DNA of 64,000 nt from Hydrangea macrophylla (taxonomy: Eukaryota > Streptophyta > Magnoliopsida > Cornales > Hydrangeaceae). The notes below the pieces were generated by a model. That model was given only the letters and a program-made list of their open reading frames with translations. It searched no databases and was not told where the DNA came from. Below, one piece after another: positions 20,792-30,719 of the stretch (position 1 is its first letter; the number at the start of each line of letters is the position of its first letter). The stretch spans positions 50,405,162-50,469,161 of the forward strand of contig CM066995.1 in assembly GCA_033977485.1 (NCBI GenBank). The letters run 5' to 3'. Made by a program: the position numbers and the translations under genes.

Positions 20792-22819
20792 TCATCGCAG
20801 ATCTGCTATCAAGTTGTCGGTGCTGGACCTAGCCATTTCTTCCTCGGTCTTATGACCTTTCTCTTTACGCTCTTGATAGCTCATCTGGAGGTCATGTATC
20901 GTCACTTTTGGCCTATCTTTGGCCGAAATGGCGATTTGTTTTCCTTCCCTCTGTTTTGGCACCATTTCTCTATCGGTCAAGTCTATCTTCGGCCTTGGCC
21001 TTGAAAGCTTGGTTAAATCGGGCATAACCATATTAGTGTCAGTAATTTGAGGAAACGGATTTGCATCAATCCCCATAGCCTTGTCCGAGAACTTGAAAAC
21101 TCCTTTCTCCACGTTTTCCTGTATAAAATTACGAAAAACAATGCAATTATTAGTGGAGTGCTTCCAGGAATTGTGCCATTTATAGTATTCTTTATTTTTT
21201 AGGTCATCGGCCTTAAGGATCCGATGGCCTTCACTCAGCTTGATCACTTTATCGGCCAGTAAGGCATCGAATATTTGATCAGCCATGGTTATGTCAAAAG
21301 TATAATTTTTCCCCGCCTCGAATGCCATTTTCTTTGCAGCGGCATTATTGTTGATAGGTTTACTCAAGACGTTGCATACAATTGGCCGTTTACAAATCAA
21401 CTCGGTCATATCGCTTTCTGTTTCGAGGTCACACTCTGCCAAGTGGACCTCGTAATTAGGTTCCTTATAATATGTCCCTTTGGAGGAGTTCTTCTTCTCC
21501 TGCTCATCCAAAAGGATACGCTCGTAACGACCGGCCCGTGTGGCCAGCTCGAATAAGTCACGGAAGTCAGTTCCTTCAAACCTCTTGCGAAGTTCAAAGG
21601 ACATGCTCCCCATGGCCATTTTAGCATATTCTTACTCAGGCAAAACTATCTTGCACCGATACTTTGCCTTACGGAAATGGGCTATATAGGTTTCTACGAT
21701 CTCTCCTACATATTGCATCATCCTGGACAGGTCTGTCAGCGATGTTTCGGGCTCAGTCCTATAGAACTGGTCGTGAAATAGCTCTTCCATCACTTGCCAA
21801 GTTTGTACCGAATTGGCTGGGAGATTGACATACGACAAAAATGCCATGCCCGTTAGCGAATTTGGAAATAGTCTCAATTTTAATGGGTCGCTACTACCTG
21901 CATGGCTGCATTGAACAATAAAACGGCCAATATGCTCGATTGAAGACTGTTCACTCTCTCCCGAAAATAGAGTGAAGTTTGGCACTTTGTACCCCTAAGG
22001 AAATATGACTTGGTCAATTTCAGGGGGATATGGCTGTCTGTACGTCGGCCTTTCCAGTCTTCCCATAAATGGGCCATACTCTTCATGTATGGCCGCTACC
22101 AACTCCTCCCTATTGATGGGTTATGGAGCTACGAGCTGAACATTCCTCAATGAGCGTACCAACAGTGGTGGTACCTGTTGTTGATTGTTATTGGCCTGAT
22201 GGGGCCAAAATCCACCGTTGTTCCTTTGCCCCCCATTTGCGTGACCTGGAGGTTGTGTGTGGCCGACTGAGCTTTCAGTATGGCCTGTAGATCGACCAAA
22301 ACCTGGTGTTGCCGATCCGTTGGGATCGGTGACTATCGATCTGCTAGCCATTCCGGTCTATGACTCAGATTGCTTGCCTGAGCCATTACCCTCCCTAAGA
22401 TTCGGACAGATGTAGGGTGGGTCTTTCGGCTTATCGGACTCAAGCAATGCACCAGAGCCCAATCCGTTGACTTGCTCTTTGCTGCCTCCGGACTTATAGG
22501 TCTCTATCAACCTACCGATCATATCCGACAGGCGGTCCAACTTTACGTGGGTGGTCCTTGTCTCCATGACCAGATCAGCTTGACTTTTGTGAACATCGAC
22601 CATCTGGTTGATGACCGATTTGAGATTGCTCATTGATCCTATGAGCGCGTTGTATTCCTGCCACATGGGCTCAACGTTCATTCTCACGGCTTCTAAAATT
22701 GCCTCAAGAGTGATACTGTCGTCTTGTGGAGAATGGCTGGTACTTTCCTCCACAGGTGGATCCATGGGAAAATCGTCTTGGCCATTCTTTGTTGTCTGTT
22801 TGTCTTTCTTCGGAGGCAT
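20792..22819 (-). pseudogene. T2 gag, one frame with nonsense codons
   Basis: Gag starts at an ATG 15 bp after the primer site (MPPKKDKQTTK) and keeps one frame for 2 kb, broken by stops at 22358, 22121, 21995 and 21632. A gag domain is at about 21985-21600 (LFSGESEQSSIEHIGRF and WQVMEELFHDQFY). A Tat-type Cys/His stretch near 21185 has lost its first Cys (KEYYKWHNSWKHSTNNC). The absence of frameshifts in this stretch suggests decay mainly by point mutation. Gag-like sequence in other frames continues down to about 20383. Confidence 0.85.
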
Positions 22820-22833
22820 GGCTTTACACTGTG

Positions 22834-22852
22834 GGTCCCACCGGGCGTGCCA
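22834..22852 (-). other. T2 primer-binding site
   Basis: Minus-strand TGGCACGCCCGGTGGGACC lies 4 bp inside the LTR end at 22857 and just upstream of the gag ATG. Position and the leading TGG make this the tRNA primer site. I do not assign the tRNA. Confidence 0.75.
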
Positions 22853-22856
22853 AAAA

Positions 22857-24364
22857 TGTTTTCTTGTAATTTATTCAGGCGTGCCAGAGCCTTGTTAGGT
22901 AGACCCAAACTAATAAAGACAAAATTTCCTAAAAGCACTTGTGTGAGTGATACACAAGGTTTCATGAATCTAACTTCTAATAGGCGATTGTGTGAATAAG
23001 TGGGAAAGTACCCTTATTCTAGGTCCCTAGACAATGTTGAAGCACACAAGTCTAGCAAGTGATGAAGAAAAGAAATTAAATATAAAGCAGGATTTTTATT
23101 TAATTAAAAATAAGAAGGAATTACAATGGTGTAATATAAAAGCTAAGAAAGCCTAAGAAAAATAAAAAGGATGCTTTTTATTTGCCTAACACTAAGAACG
23201 CATTGTAGAATGCTTTTGGGATGCTGTTGAATGCGGTTTGTCGAAGTGACACGGAGTGCCTTTACAGCTTGGCCTGCCTGCTGATTTATAGCGGCCTGTA
23301 CGGTAGAGATAAGGCAAGTAGAAATCATCTTCAAAAATAATCTGGTAAAATATACCAAATTTATCTCCCATAAACTGATAAAGGCTTCCATATCTTCAAA
23401 TATATACATATATGTATATGCATATATATATATATATTGTATCTTGAATGTGGTCCATATTGAGGCTTTGTGCGTATGACTTTGCCACCAAGTAAAAGAT
23501 TACTTCCATATCAGATAATATATTGATATTATCTCCCGAAAGTGATAATATCCTTCCTTAATTGATAATATTTCTCATATATTGAAGTATTATCCCTTTC
23601 CATATTCTGATAATGTCAATATGATCACACTGAGAGTATGTAGGGGCTGATATTCTTTCCTAAAGTGATTAAATCAGCATGTATTGTACAGCCATTAAAG
23701 TGGCCGAATCAATAAAGCAACAAATCAAAGTGAATAACCAAAAGACCCACCATAATATGCCACTTAACACTTGCCAAATAATTGACCTCAGCCCAATTAG
23801 CTTGTTATAACAGCCAACTTGTTGATGCCAACCAACACCCACGTGACCTAAACTTAATAGCTGGTCATTTGAGTGTAATTACCAAACAGTCAATCAAGTT
23901 GATAAAATTTGTAAGTAGGCCGGGCTGATCTTGTACCACAAAGTGCCAAATGATAGGGCCCACCATGACTTGTAAATATTTGAATATCAAGTGAATGGTA
24001 CAAACAAAACCAAATAGGGACACTGCCCGATGGAGTGACTGTCAAATGAAGTTGAGGCCGACCACTCTGGACTAAACAAACCACTAAATAACTTGGATGA
24101 AATATATCAGCCCGATCATATGGTGGCCAGTTTGAGTGAACAGTGGTGCTAGCCCAATGGAGACATGACAGTCGTATTGAAGCAGGGCCCACTTTGTGTA
24201 ATGACCCGATGAAATGGTGATCAGTCCGATTACAGTGATGCCCGACCAGCTTTGAACCAAACACTTAGCCATTAATTTTGCCATCGATCTCTAAGTCCGA
24301 TTAAAAAGATCCAATCGGCCTCTACCAACTTTGACTTAAAAATTATATTTTTTAGGTGCAAACA
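22857..24364 (-). repeat. T2 5' LTR
   Basis: On the minus strand it begins TGTTTGCACC and ends AAGAAAACA, about 1508 bp. It is bounded inside by the primer site and outside by T1 sequence. It contains no supported gene and has AT-rich runs near 23405-23440. The outer boundary is inferred from the TG..CA rule, since the partner LTR is outside the window. A 17-bp repeat across the border adds some doubt. Confidence 0.7.
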
Positions 24365-24381
24365 CGATTAAAAAGATCCAA
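24298..24381. repeat. 17-bp direct repeat at the T2/T1 border
   Basis: CGATTAAAAAGATCCAA occurs at 24298-24314, inside the T2 LTR, and again at 24365-24381, starting exactly at the inferred first base outside it. The copies are 67 bp apart. Confidence 0.85.
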
Positions 24382-24464
24382 GGATGAGAGAGATCGTGCC
24401 CGTCCATGCTCTGTAGCCAGTAGGTTCCCGGTTGGTTGACCCGGGTTACTATATATGGGCCTTC

Positions 24465-25666
24465 CTAGTTTACTCCAAATTTCCCATGGCTCGGGATCCG
24501 AGTAGACTGGTTTACTGCCTCGAGGACGAGGTCTCCGACTTGGAAACTGCGGTGCTTTACCTTGCTATTGTAATACCGCGAGACCCTTTGCTTGTAGGCT
24601 GCCACCTTTAGGTAGGCTTGGTCTCTCCTTTCCTCCACCAGATCCAGTTCAGACCTGAGGGCTTCTTTGTTATCCGGCGCACTGAAGTTAGCCACCCTAT
24701 ATGTAGGCAACCCGAGCTCTGTAGGGACCACCATCTGGAATCTGTAGGTTAAAGAGAACGGCGTTTCGCCTGTTGCCGCTAGGGGTGTTGTGCGGTAGGC
24801 CCACAGGAGGGTGGGTAGCTCTTCAGCCCACAGCCCTTTGGCGCCTTCAAGCCTTGTCTTGATTGACTGCAAGATTGTCCGGTTGGTTACCTCGACTTGA
24901 CCGTTGGCTTGAGAGTGCTCGGGGGAGGAGTAATGATTTAGTATCCCATAGCCCGAGCAGAACTGCCTAAAGATAGGTGTGTCGAATTGTCTGCCATTAT
25001 CGCTGACCAGGACCCGGGGAATGCCGAACCTACTAAGAATATTCCTTTCCACGAAGCTCTCCATTTTTCGCTCGGTAATCGTCGCCAAGGGCTCGGCCTC
25101 TGCCCATTTGGTGAAGTAATCAACATCTATCACAGCATATTTGACATGTCCCTTTCCCATCGGTAAGGGACCAACAATGTCAATTCCTCACTGGGCGAAC
25201 GGCCAGGGGCTATGGATTGGAGTCTGGAGCTCTCCCGGTCGGTTGATCATGGGAGAGTATCTCTGACACTTGTCACACCTTCTGACGTATTCCTGGGAAT
25301 CCCGGGCCATAGTTGGCCAGTAGTAACCTTGCAGTAAGGCCTTCCTGGAGAGTGGATCTCAAACAATATCGCTTGAACTTGTGCAGGATGAACACAGCAG
25401 AGGTACGGGATAGTGAATCCCCTCTTGTAGAGAATGCCGTCAACGAGATGGTATCCGGCTGCCTGGTACTTGACCCGGCGGGCTTCTTCTTTGTCGTCTG
25501 GTAGCGCACCTGTTGTCAAGAATGTCATGAGCGGGTCCATCCAGTTGGGTCCCAGGGTGACCGGATCCACCTCCATGCCTTCTGAGTTGATCACACTTGG
25601 CTCGGGTAGATATTGTATCCGTATCTCAGGCAAGTCTGACTCAGAAGATGAGGCGAGGCGAACCAA
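24465..25666 (-). pseudogene. T1 integrase remnant
   Basis: The zinc-binding part lies in 25666-25247 and is frameshifted near 25330, where the conserved segment passes to another frame. The core is open at 25160-24465 with catalytic acids in DVDYFTKWAEA, LVSDNGRQFD and NGQVEVTNR. The C-terminal part reads WAYRTTPLAATGETPFSLTY and later YYNSKVKHRSFQVGDLVL. At least two frame changes and a stop prevent a full product. Confidence 0.88.
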
Positions 25667-25687
25667 CCGGTCGGCCCTGGTATTTTC

Positions 25688-27348
25688 TTATCTGTTTATC
25701 TGCGTGATGGAGAATCCCCGGAGCTTCTTGGAAACTGCTCGGACAAGGGCCAAGTAGGCTACCATGCTGTCTTCCCGCGCTTCGTACTCTTGGTTAACCT
25801 GGTTGACCATGAGTTGGGAATCACTGTATCCCTGGACTTGTTGTGCACTCATAGAAACGGCCAATTGTAGTCCGACCAGTAGGGCTTCGTATTCGGCCTC
25901 GTTGTTGGAGGCGCGAAACCCAAATCTCAACGCATATTTGAGCTGGATGTCGTCGGGGGTAGTTAAGATGACTCCTGCCCCACTGCCTTACTGATTGGAC
26001 GAACCGTCCACATGTAGTACCTAGGTAGGGATCTCAGAGTGCAACCCGGGCGGTAAGGCCGGTGGCTCGGACTCTTCAACCGAGTCCTCTGGATATGTGA
26101 ACTCAACCAAAAAGTCTGCCACGGCTTGTCCCTTGATGGCTGTCCGGGGTCGGTAGATCACTTCAAACTCTTCCAACTCCAAGGCCCATTTGACGAGCCT
26201 CCCGAACGTGTCTGGACGGTTGAGGATTCTGCGGAGAGGTTGATCTGTGAGAACCACAATGGCATGGGCCTAAAAGTAAAGGCAGAGCCTTCGGGCCGAG
26301 GTGATAAGGGCAAACGCCAGTTTTCTAATGCGGGAGTATCTACTCTCTGAGCCCTGTAACGCCCGACTGGTGTAGTACACTGGGAACTATATCCCGTGCT
26401 CGTCCCGAATAAGTGCCGAGCTAACTGCGGATGGTGACACTGCCAAGTATAAAATTAATTCTTCCCCCGGTACGGGTGTTGAGAGTAGAGAAGGGGAAGC
26501 CAGGTACTTCTTGAGTTCCTGGAATGCCTCTTCACACTCTTCTGACCACTGGAATGCCTTGCGGAGGATTTTGAAGAATGGCAGGCACCGGTCGGTAGCT
26601 CGGGAGACAAATCTGTTCAATGCAGCCACCCGTCCAGCTAAGCTCTGAACCTCCTTTGTTGATTTGGGCGACCGCATGTTGATGATGGCTTTGATCTTTT
26701 CGAGGTTTGCCTCAATCCCCCGTCTGCTGACTAGGTGGCCCAGAAATTTCCCGGACGAGACGCCAAAGGTGCATTTGGTCGGGTTCAACCTCATCCTGAA
26801 TTTTCTCAAAATGCTTAAGGCCCCGGCCAGGTGCTCAAGGTGGTCGGGCTCGTCCCGGGTCTTGACCAGCAGATCGTCCACATATACCTCCATAGACTTT
26901 CCAATGAGGTCTTTGAACATATAGTTGACCAGGCGTTGGTAGGTGGCCCCGGCATTTTTGAGATCGAATGGCATAACCTTATAACAGTACGTGCCTTGGT
27001 CAGTGATGAACGCAGTCTTTTCTTCGTCCCCGGGGTACATGCTGATTGATTATACCCCGAGTAAGCGTCCATGAATCAGAGGAGTAAGTGACCTACCGTG
27101 GAGTCCATAAGGAGGTCTATCCTGGGTAGCGGATAGCAGTCCTTGGGGCAAGCTTTATTGAGGTCGGTGAAGTCCACGCACATCCTCCACTTCCCGCTGC
27201 TTTTCTTGACAAGTACCACATTGGCTAGCCAATCAAGGTAGTGGACTTCTCGCATGGAGCGGGCTTTGAGGAGCTTCTCGACCTCTTCACTCACTGCCTT
27301 CTGTCTCCTGGGGCCATGTCCCTCCTTTTCTACTTCACCGGCCTGCAA
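25688..27348 (-). pseudogene. T1 reverse transcriptase and RNase H remnant
   Basis: RT begins in one frame (27348-27076: KKSSGKWRMCVDFTDLNKAC, stop, then MDAYSGYNQ) and moves to another at about 27040. There KVMPFDLKNAGATYQR and the catalytic YVDDLLVKT are read. After a TAG at 26387 the frame continues as the connection region (RTAIKGQAVADFLVEF) and then RNase H (SNNEAEYEALLVGLQ, YSDSQLMVNQV), which is the second RNase H typical of Tat. One frameshift and several stops make it inactive. Confidence 0.88.
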
Positions 27349-27376
27349 TATGGACTGACATTGAGCCGATGGGACA

Positions 27377-28213
27377 TTACCCGGGGGTCAATCCCGGGCA
27401 TATCCTCGTGACTCTAAGCAAAAATGTCTTGATTTGTCTCAGGAACTGGGTCAATTTTTCCTTCAGGCCGGGCTCCAGTATGGTGCCAATGCTGACCGTG
27501 CGGTCAGGGTACTCGGGATTCAGCGTCACACTTTCCAATTCTTCCACCGGACCTACCGCGTTGCTCTGGTCCCGGGAGTCTATCTCTTGAACGTTTAATG
27601 TTTCAGTGATAGCTTCCCGGCGTAACGAGCTGACATTGCAATTCTGGGCGGTAGTCTGATCTCCACACAAGCATCCGGGTCCCTGAGGAGTTGGGAACTT
27701 CACTGTTAAGCTGTATGTGGAGACGACCGCTCTGGCCTTGTTGAGGGTCGGCCTGCCAAGGATAACATTGTAGGCCGACAAGGCTTCTACGATCACGAAA
27801 TTGGTCAGCACGGAGGCCTGCTGAGGGTAGGTCTCCATGAGAACTGGAAGCTTGATTGTCCCGAGCAGCTGTGTGCTGGAACCATTGAATCCAACCAGGG
27901 GTGTAGCGACCGGCCGGAGCCGATCCCTGGAGATCCCGAACTGATCGAATGCCGACGTGAACATAATGTTGGACGAGCTGCCTGTGTCCACTAGCACCCT
28001 CTTGACCATATAGTTGGCTATAGAAAGCGTCACTACTAGCGGGTCATCATGGGGGCAGTGGACTCCCTGCAAGTCATCGGACGTGAATGTTAGAACATCG
28101 GTTGGGGAGGAGCCGGTGAATTGGACCTGCCAAACATCCGCCCGGGATGCCCGAGCATGCCTCTTCCGTGCCGACTGTGAATCCCCTCCGCCTGACATTC
28201 CTCCGGAGATCAC
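27377..28213 (-). pseudogene. T1 protease region
   Basis: A retropepsin active site is clear in VLVDTGSSSNIMF (near 27985), followed by the conserved YNVILGRPTLNKARAV. The frame is the same as the upstream gag and ends at 27377, where relatives continue into RT, so a frameshift separates it from RT at 27348. Confidence 0.85.
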
Positions 28214-28432
28214 GTGGATGTGGCCAAGTGGTGGTGGCTGATCGGGGGCTCGGGCGTCCTGCCGGGGTCGTCTGTCTGCTGTGACGAACTCCGCAAGGTG
28301 TCCCTGCTCGATCAGCTTCTCTATTGCTATCTTTAATTTAAAGCAATCTTCCGTTTCATGGCCGTGATGCCTGTGGTAGCGGCAGAACTTGTCCCGGTTC
28401 CTCTTACCGGGCGAGGCTCTGAGTTTAGCTGG

Positions 28433-28876
28433 CTACTGGAGCATCCTCTGCGCCTCTACGGCGGCCATGACTTCATGTATGGGCTGGGAAAGGGGTGTGA
28501 AAGCGATCGGGTGCTGACCCCAGGCATCCTTCTGATCCTGCTTTGGCTTCTTTCCCGAGCCCTTCTTGAATCCTTCACGCTTGCGCTTGGCCTTCGGGGA
28601 TTCGTCTCCCGCCTGGCCGGTGCGCTTCGCTTTCAGGAACTCTTCGATATCAATGTACTTTCTGACCCTCTCCAAGAGCTCCACCAGGGTCGCCGGTCGG
28701 TCACAATGGAACGACGTGGCGACCTTGGTGTGTTGAACTCCCGAGCAGAAGGCCATGATTGCGGCCGTTTCATTAAGATTTTGAATCTGGAGCCTTTGCA
28801 GGTTGAAACGGTCCACATATTCCCTCAAGGACTCCCCTTTGCGCTACTTGACGGTTAGCAGTTGAGTGTCCGGTTG
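28433..28876 (-). pseudogene. T1 gag, C-terminal part cut by A2
   Basis: From 28828 the frame reads SLREYVDRFNLQRLQIQ and then the conserved LVELLERVRKYIDIEEF. A TAG sits just above it near 28854. The upstream part of the same domain lies at 37861-38190. Removing A2 and one TGATC copy (8960 bp) puts both parts in one frame, so A2 inserted into an already stop-containing gag. Confidence 0.88.
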
Positions 28877-28881
28877 TGATC
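28877..28881. repeat. Target-site duplication of A2, left copy (TGATC)
   Basis: TGATC precedes the left LTR, and the same five bases follow the right LTR at 37837-37841. The LTR itself also begins TGATC, so the left site reads TGATCTGATC. The right flank and the rejoined gag frame resolve the ambiguity. Confidence 0.9.
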
Positions 28882-29059
28882 TGATCGGGAGAGAACTAAT
28901 CCTCATTATATGCCTTAATGTGCATTTGTTAGACCATTTTATCTTGTTTTTGTATACTTTTACTTTGTTTTCTAGTTTCTGACAGGTTTTGGAAGAAATC
29001 AACTAAACCAGGCTAAACAGGGTGAAAAAGCAGAGTTAAAGAAGCTGAAAAAGACAAGT

Positions 29060-29192
29060 CACGCGCGCGACCCGCGCCCGCGAAAACCAGAAATCGCTCG
29101 CGCGATCCGCTCGCGCGAGATACCCAGAATCGCTCGCGCGATCCGCGCGCGCGAAGTACCAAATGTCGCGCTCGCGCGACCCGCTCGCGCGA
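29060..29192 (+). repeat. CpG-dense near-palindrome array in A2 U3
   Basis: About eight copies of TCGCTCGCGCGA-like motifs are spaced by short, different sequences. Motifs come in pairs separated by a CC (such as GCGCGACCCGC). The array ends about 140 bp upstream of the LTR TATA box. The right LTR has the same array at 35781-35914, and a shorter relative lies at 33632-33786. Confidence 0.85.
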
Positions 29193-29334
29193 TATGTGTA
29201 AAAACCAAAGTTGCGTATTTCAGTATACTGAAGACTCCTGTGCAAACGAAACTGCTGAACGACGTCTAGACTGTAAATTACATCAGTTTCAGTTCATTTC
29301 GGGTTAGGAAGGCTTCCAAAACTTGTTGTAAATC

Positions 29335-29342
29335 TATATATA
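29335..29342 (+). promoter_or_regulatory. A2 LTR TATA box
   Basis: TATATATA within AATCTATATATACTC is the only good TATA box in the LTR and is followed by an unstructured CA-rich stretch where transcription would start. The call rests on sequence only. Confidence 0.5.
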
Positions 29343-30249
29343 CTCTATTTTACTTCAATTGAAGGGTGTCACACCCATACACACACATTCTACAACCATA
29401 CTTCCAGCCATTGAAGGGAGGGAAGCAAGGAGAAGAAGAAGAAGACCAAGGGTTTCCATGGCCTCCTCTATCAACTACTTGCCATCTATCACTTCCATGG
29501 ACGGCTAGATTATAGATCTAGGGTTTCAATGAAGCCCTAGCCAAGTAATAGGGTTTTACTTATGTATTTCTTTTAGTTTTATTATGTATGGATGACAGTC
29601 ACATGTTCCGAGGATTTTTATAAATAAATCGTACTTCTAGTGATTAAATCATTGCTTTCAGAATTTATTCTTGTCTTAGATCTATTTTGACTGTGATGTG
29701 CTCAACGATCTATTCTTGCTGTGCTTGTTTAGATTGTTTACATGTGATGGTGCTTTATTGATTTGTGCTATCAAGTATCCGAATAGTCCATGCCTAGGTT
29801 AGACGGATTAGATCACAACCCTAGTTTAGTGTGGGATAATTCGTGCTAACCGAAGATGGATTATGTTGGTGCTTGAACCATGAATATCTTCTTGTCGGAG
29901 GAATTGGGCTTGTAGCTACAATTCCCCATTATCATCCAACGTAATAAGCTAAAGTAATTCATAAATATTCCTATTATGAAGCTAGTGGTGGATTTGCAAT
30001 CCTAGGTTCCCTAAACATATTTATAAAAATAATTTTTAATTGCTTTCATAATTTAAATTTACTTTCATTGTTCTTAGTTTAATTAAAATCAAATCAAAAT
30101 CCGTTTTTCATAATTAACTAAAGTTAGGTTTTAAAATTAAGTCGTTGTAGTTAACCAATCCCTGTGGGTTCGACCTTTGCTTTCACACTACAAATCTTTT
30201 GAAAAGTAAAGAACACTTTTTATATCTTGATATTGACAACATCAATTTT

Positions 30250-30267
30250 TGGCGCCGTTGCCGGGGA
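30250..30267 (+). other. A2 primer-binding site, tRNA-Asp type
   Basis: TGGCGCCGTTGCCGGGGA begins 5 bp after the 5' LTR and is identical to A1's primer site, supporting membership of the same Athila group. Confidence 0.9.
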
Positions 30268-30719
30268 TTGCATTACTACCTTTAGTTTTATAATCGTAGT
30301 TTAGTTAATTCGTAAATATTAGATTAGTTTTTATTTTTCTTATTTTCTGTTTTTGTTTTTAGTTACTAACTTGTTCTTTTATTTTGTAGTCAACGTTTCC
30401 GAGTGGAGCAGCTAATTACATCAAAGGAGCTTACGCAAAAATAAAATAAATAAAAATTAAGTAAATTGCTTCTTTTGAAATTCGCTTTAAACCACTGTAA
30501 GTCAGGGCGCTGTGACGCACTATTTGCATTAGTTTAGGGTTAATTGCACTGCATTAGCTAGGAAACCCGGGGCGCTGGGCTTGACGCGGTCATTGCATTA
30601 CAGGATAATATTCATGCATCATAGTAGTACTGTGTGCTTGATTGTCGTCTTATTTGCGTGATTGCTATTTGTTTCTTTTGTTAGTTAATTTTTGTTTTTA
30701 GTTTACTTTCTTTTAGTTT
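30268..30719 (+). other. A2 untranslated leader
   Basis: This non-coding leader of 452 bp lies between primer site and gag. It is AT-rich with two GC-rich islands near 30500 and 30570 (GGGCGCTG is in both), which may be structured RNA such as a packaging signal. That role is inference. Confidence 0.5.

Larger units (their letters stand above)
16302..24364 (-). mobile_element. Tat-like element T2, 5' part
   Basis: This is the 5' portion of T2: LTR 22857-24364, primer site, gag, protease, RT, first RNase H, second RNase H and the first part of integrase. A1 cuts it at 16302. T2 itself appears inserted in T1, because T1's integrase ends just beyond 24465 and T1's 3' end is absent here. CGATT at 24365-24369 would be T2's target duplication, but the partner copy is outside the window. 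Frames are mostly kept with many nonsense codons, so T2 is older than A1. Confidence 0.85.
24365..28881 (-). mobile_element. Tat-like element T1, pol and part of gag
   Basis: This minus-strand element is split by A2 at 28882. Its gag N-terminus, primer site and 5' LTR lie at 37837-39481. Its 3' end is displaced beyond T2 and off the window. Protease, RT, RNase H and integrase are all recognisable but lie in three frames, so it is the most decayed layer of the nest. Confidence 0.85.
28882..30244 (+). repeat. A2 5' LTR
   Basis: This 1363-bp LTR runs from TGATCGGG to ACATCA. It contains the GCGC-type palindrome array at 29060-29192 and a TATA box at 29335. It has no supported ORF. It is the single-copy form; the right LTR carries an 869-bp internal duplication. 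Confidence 0.95.
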
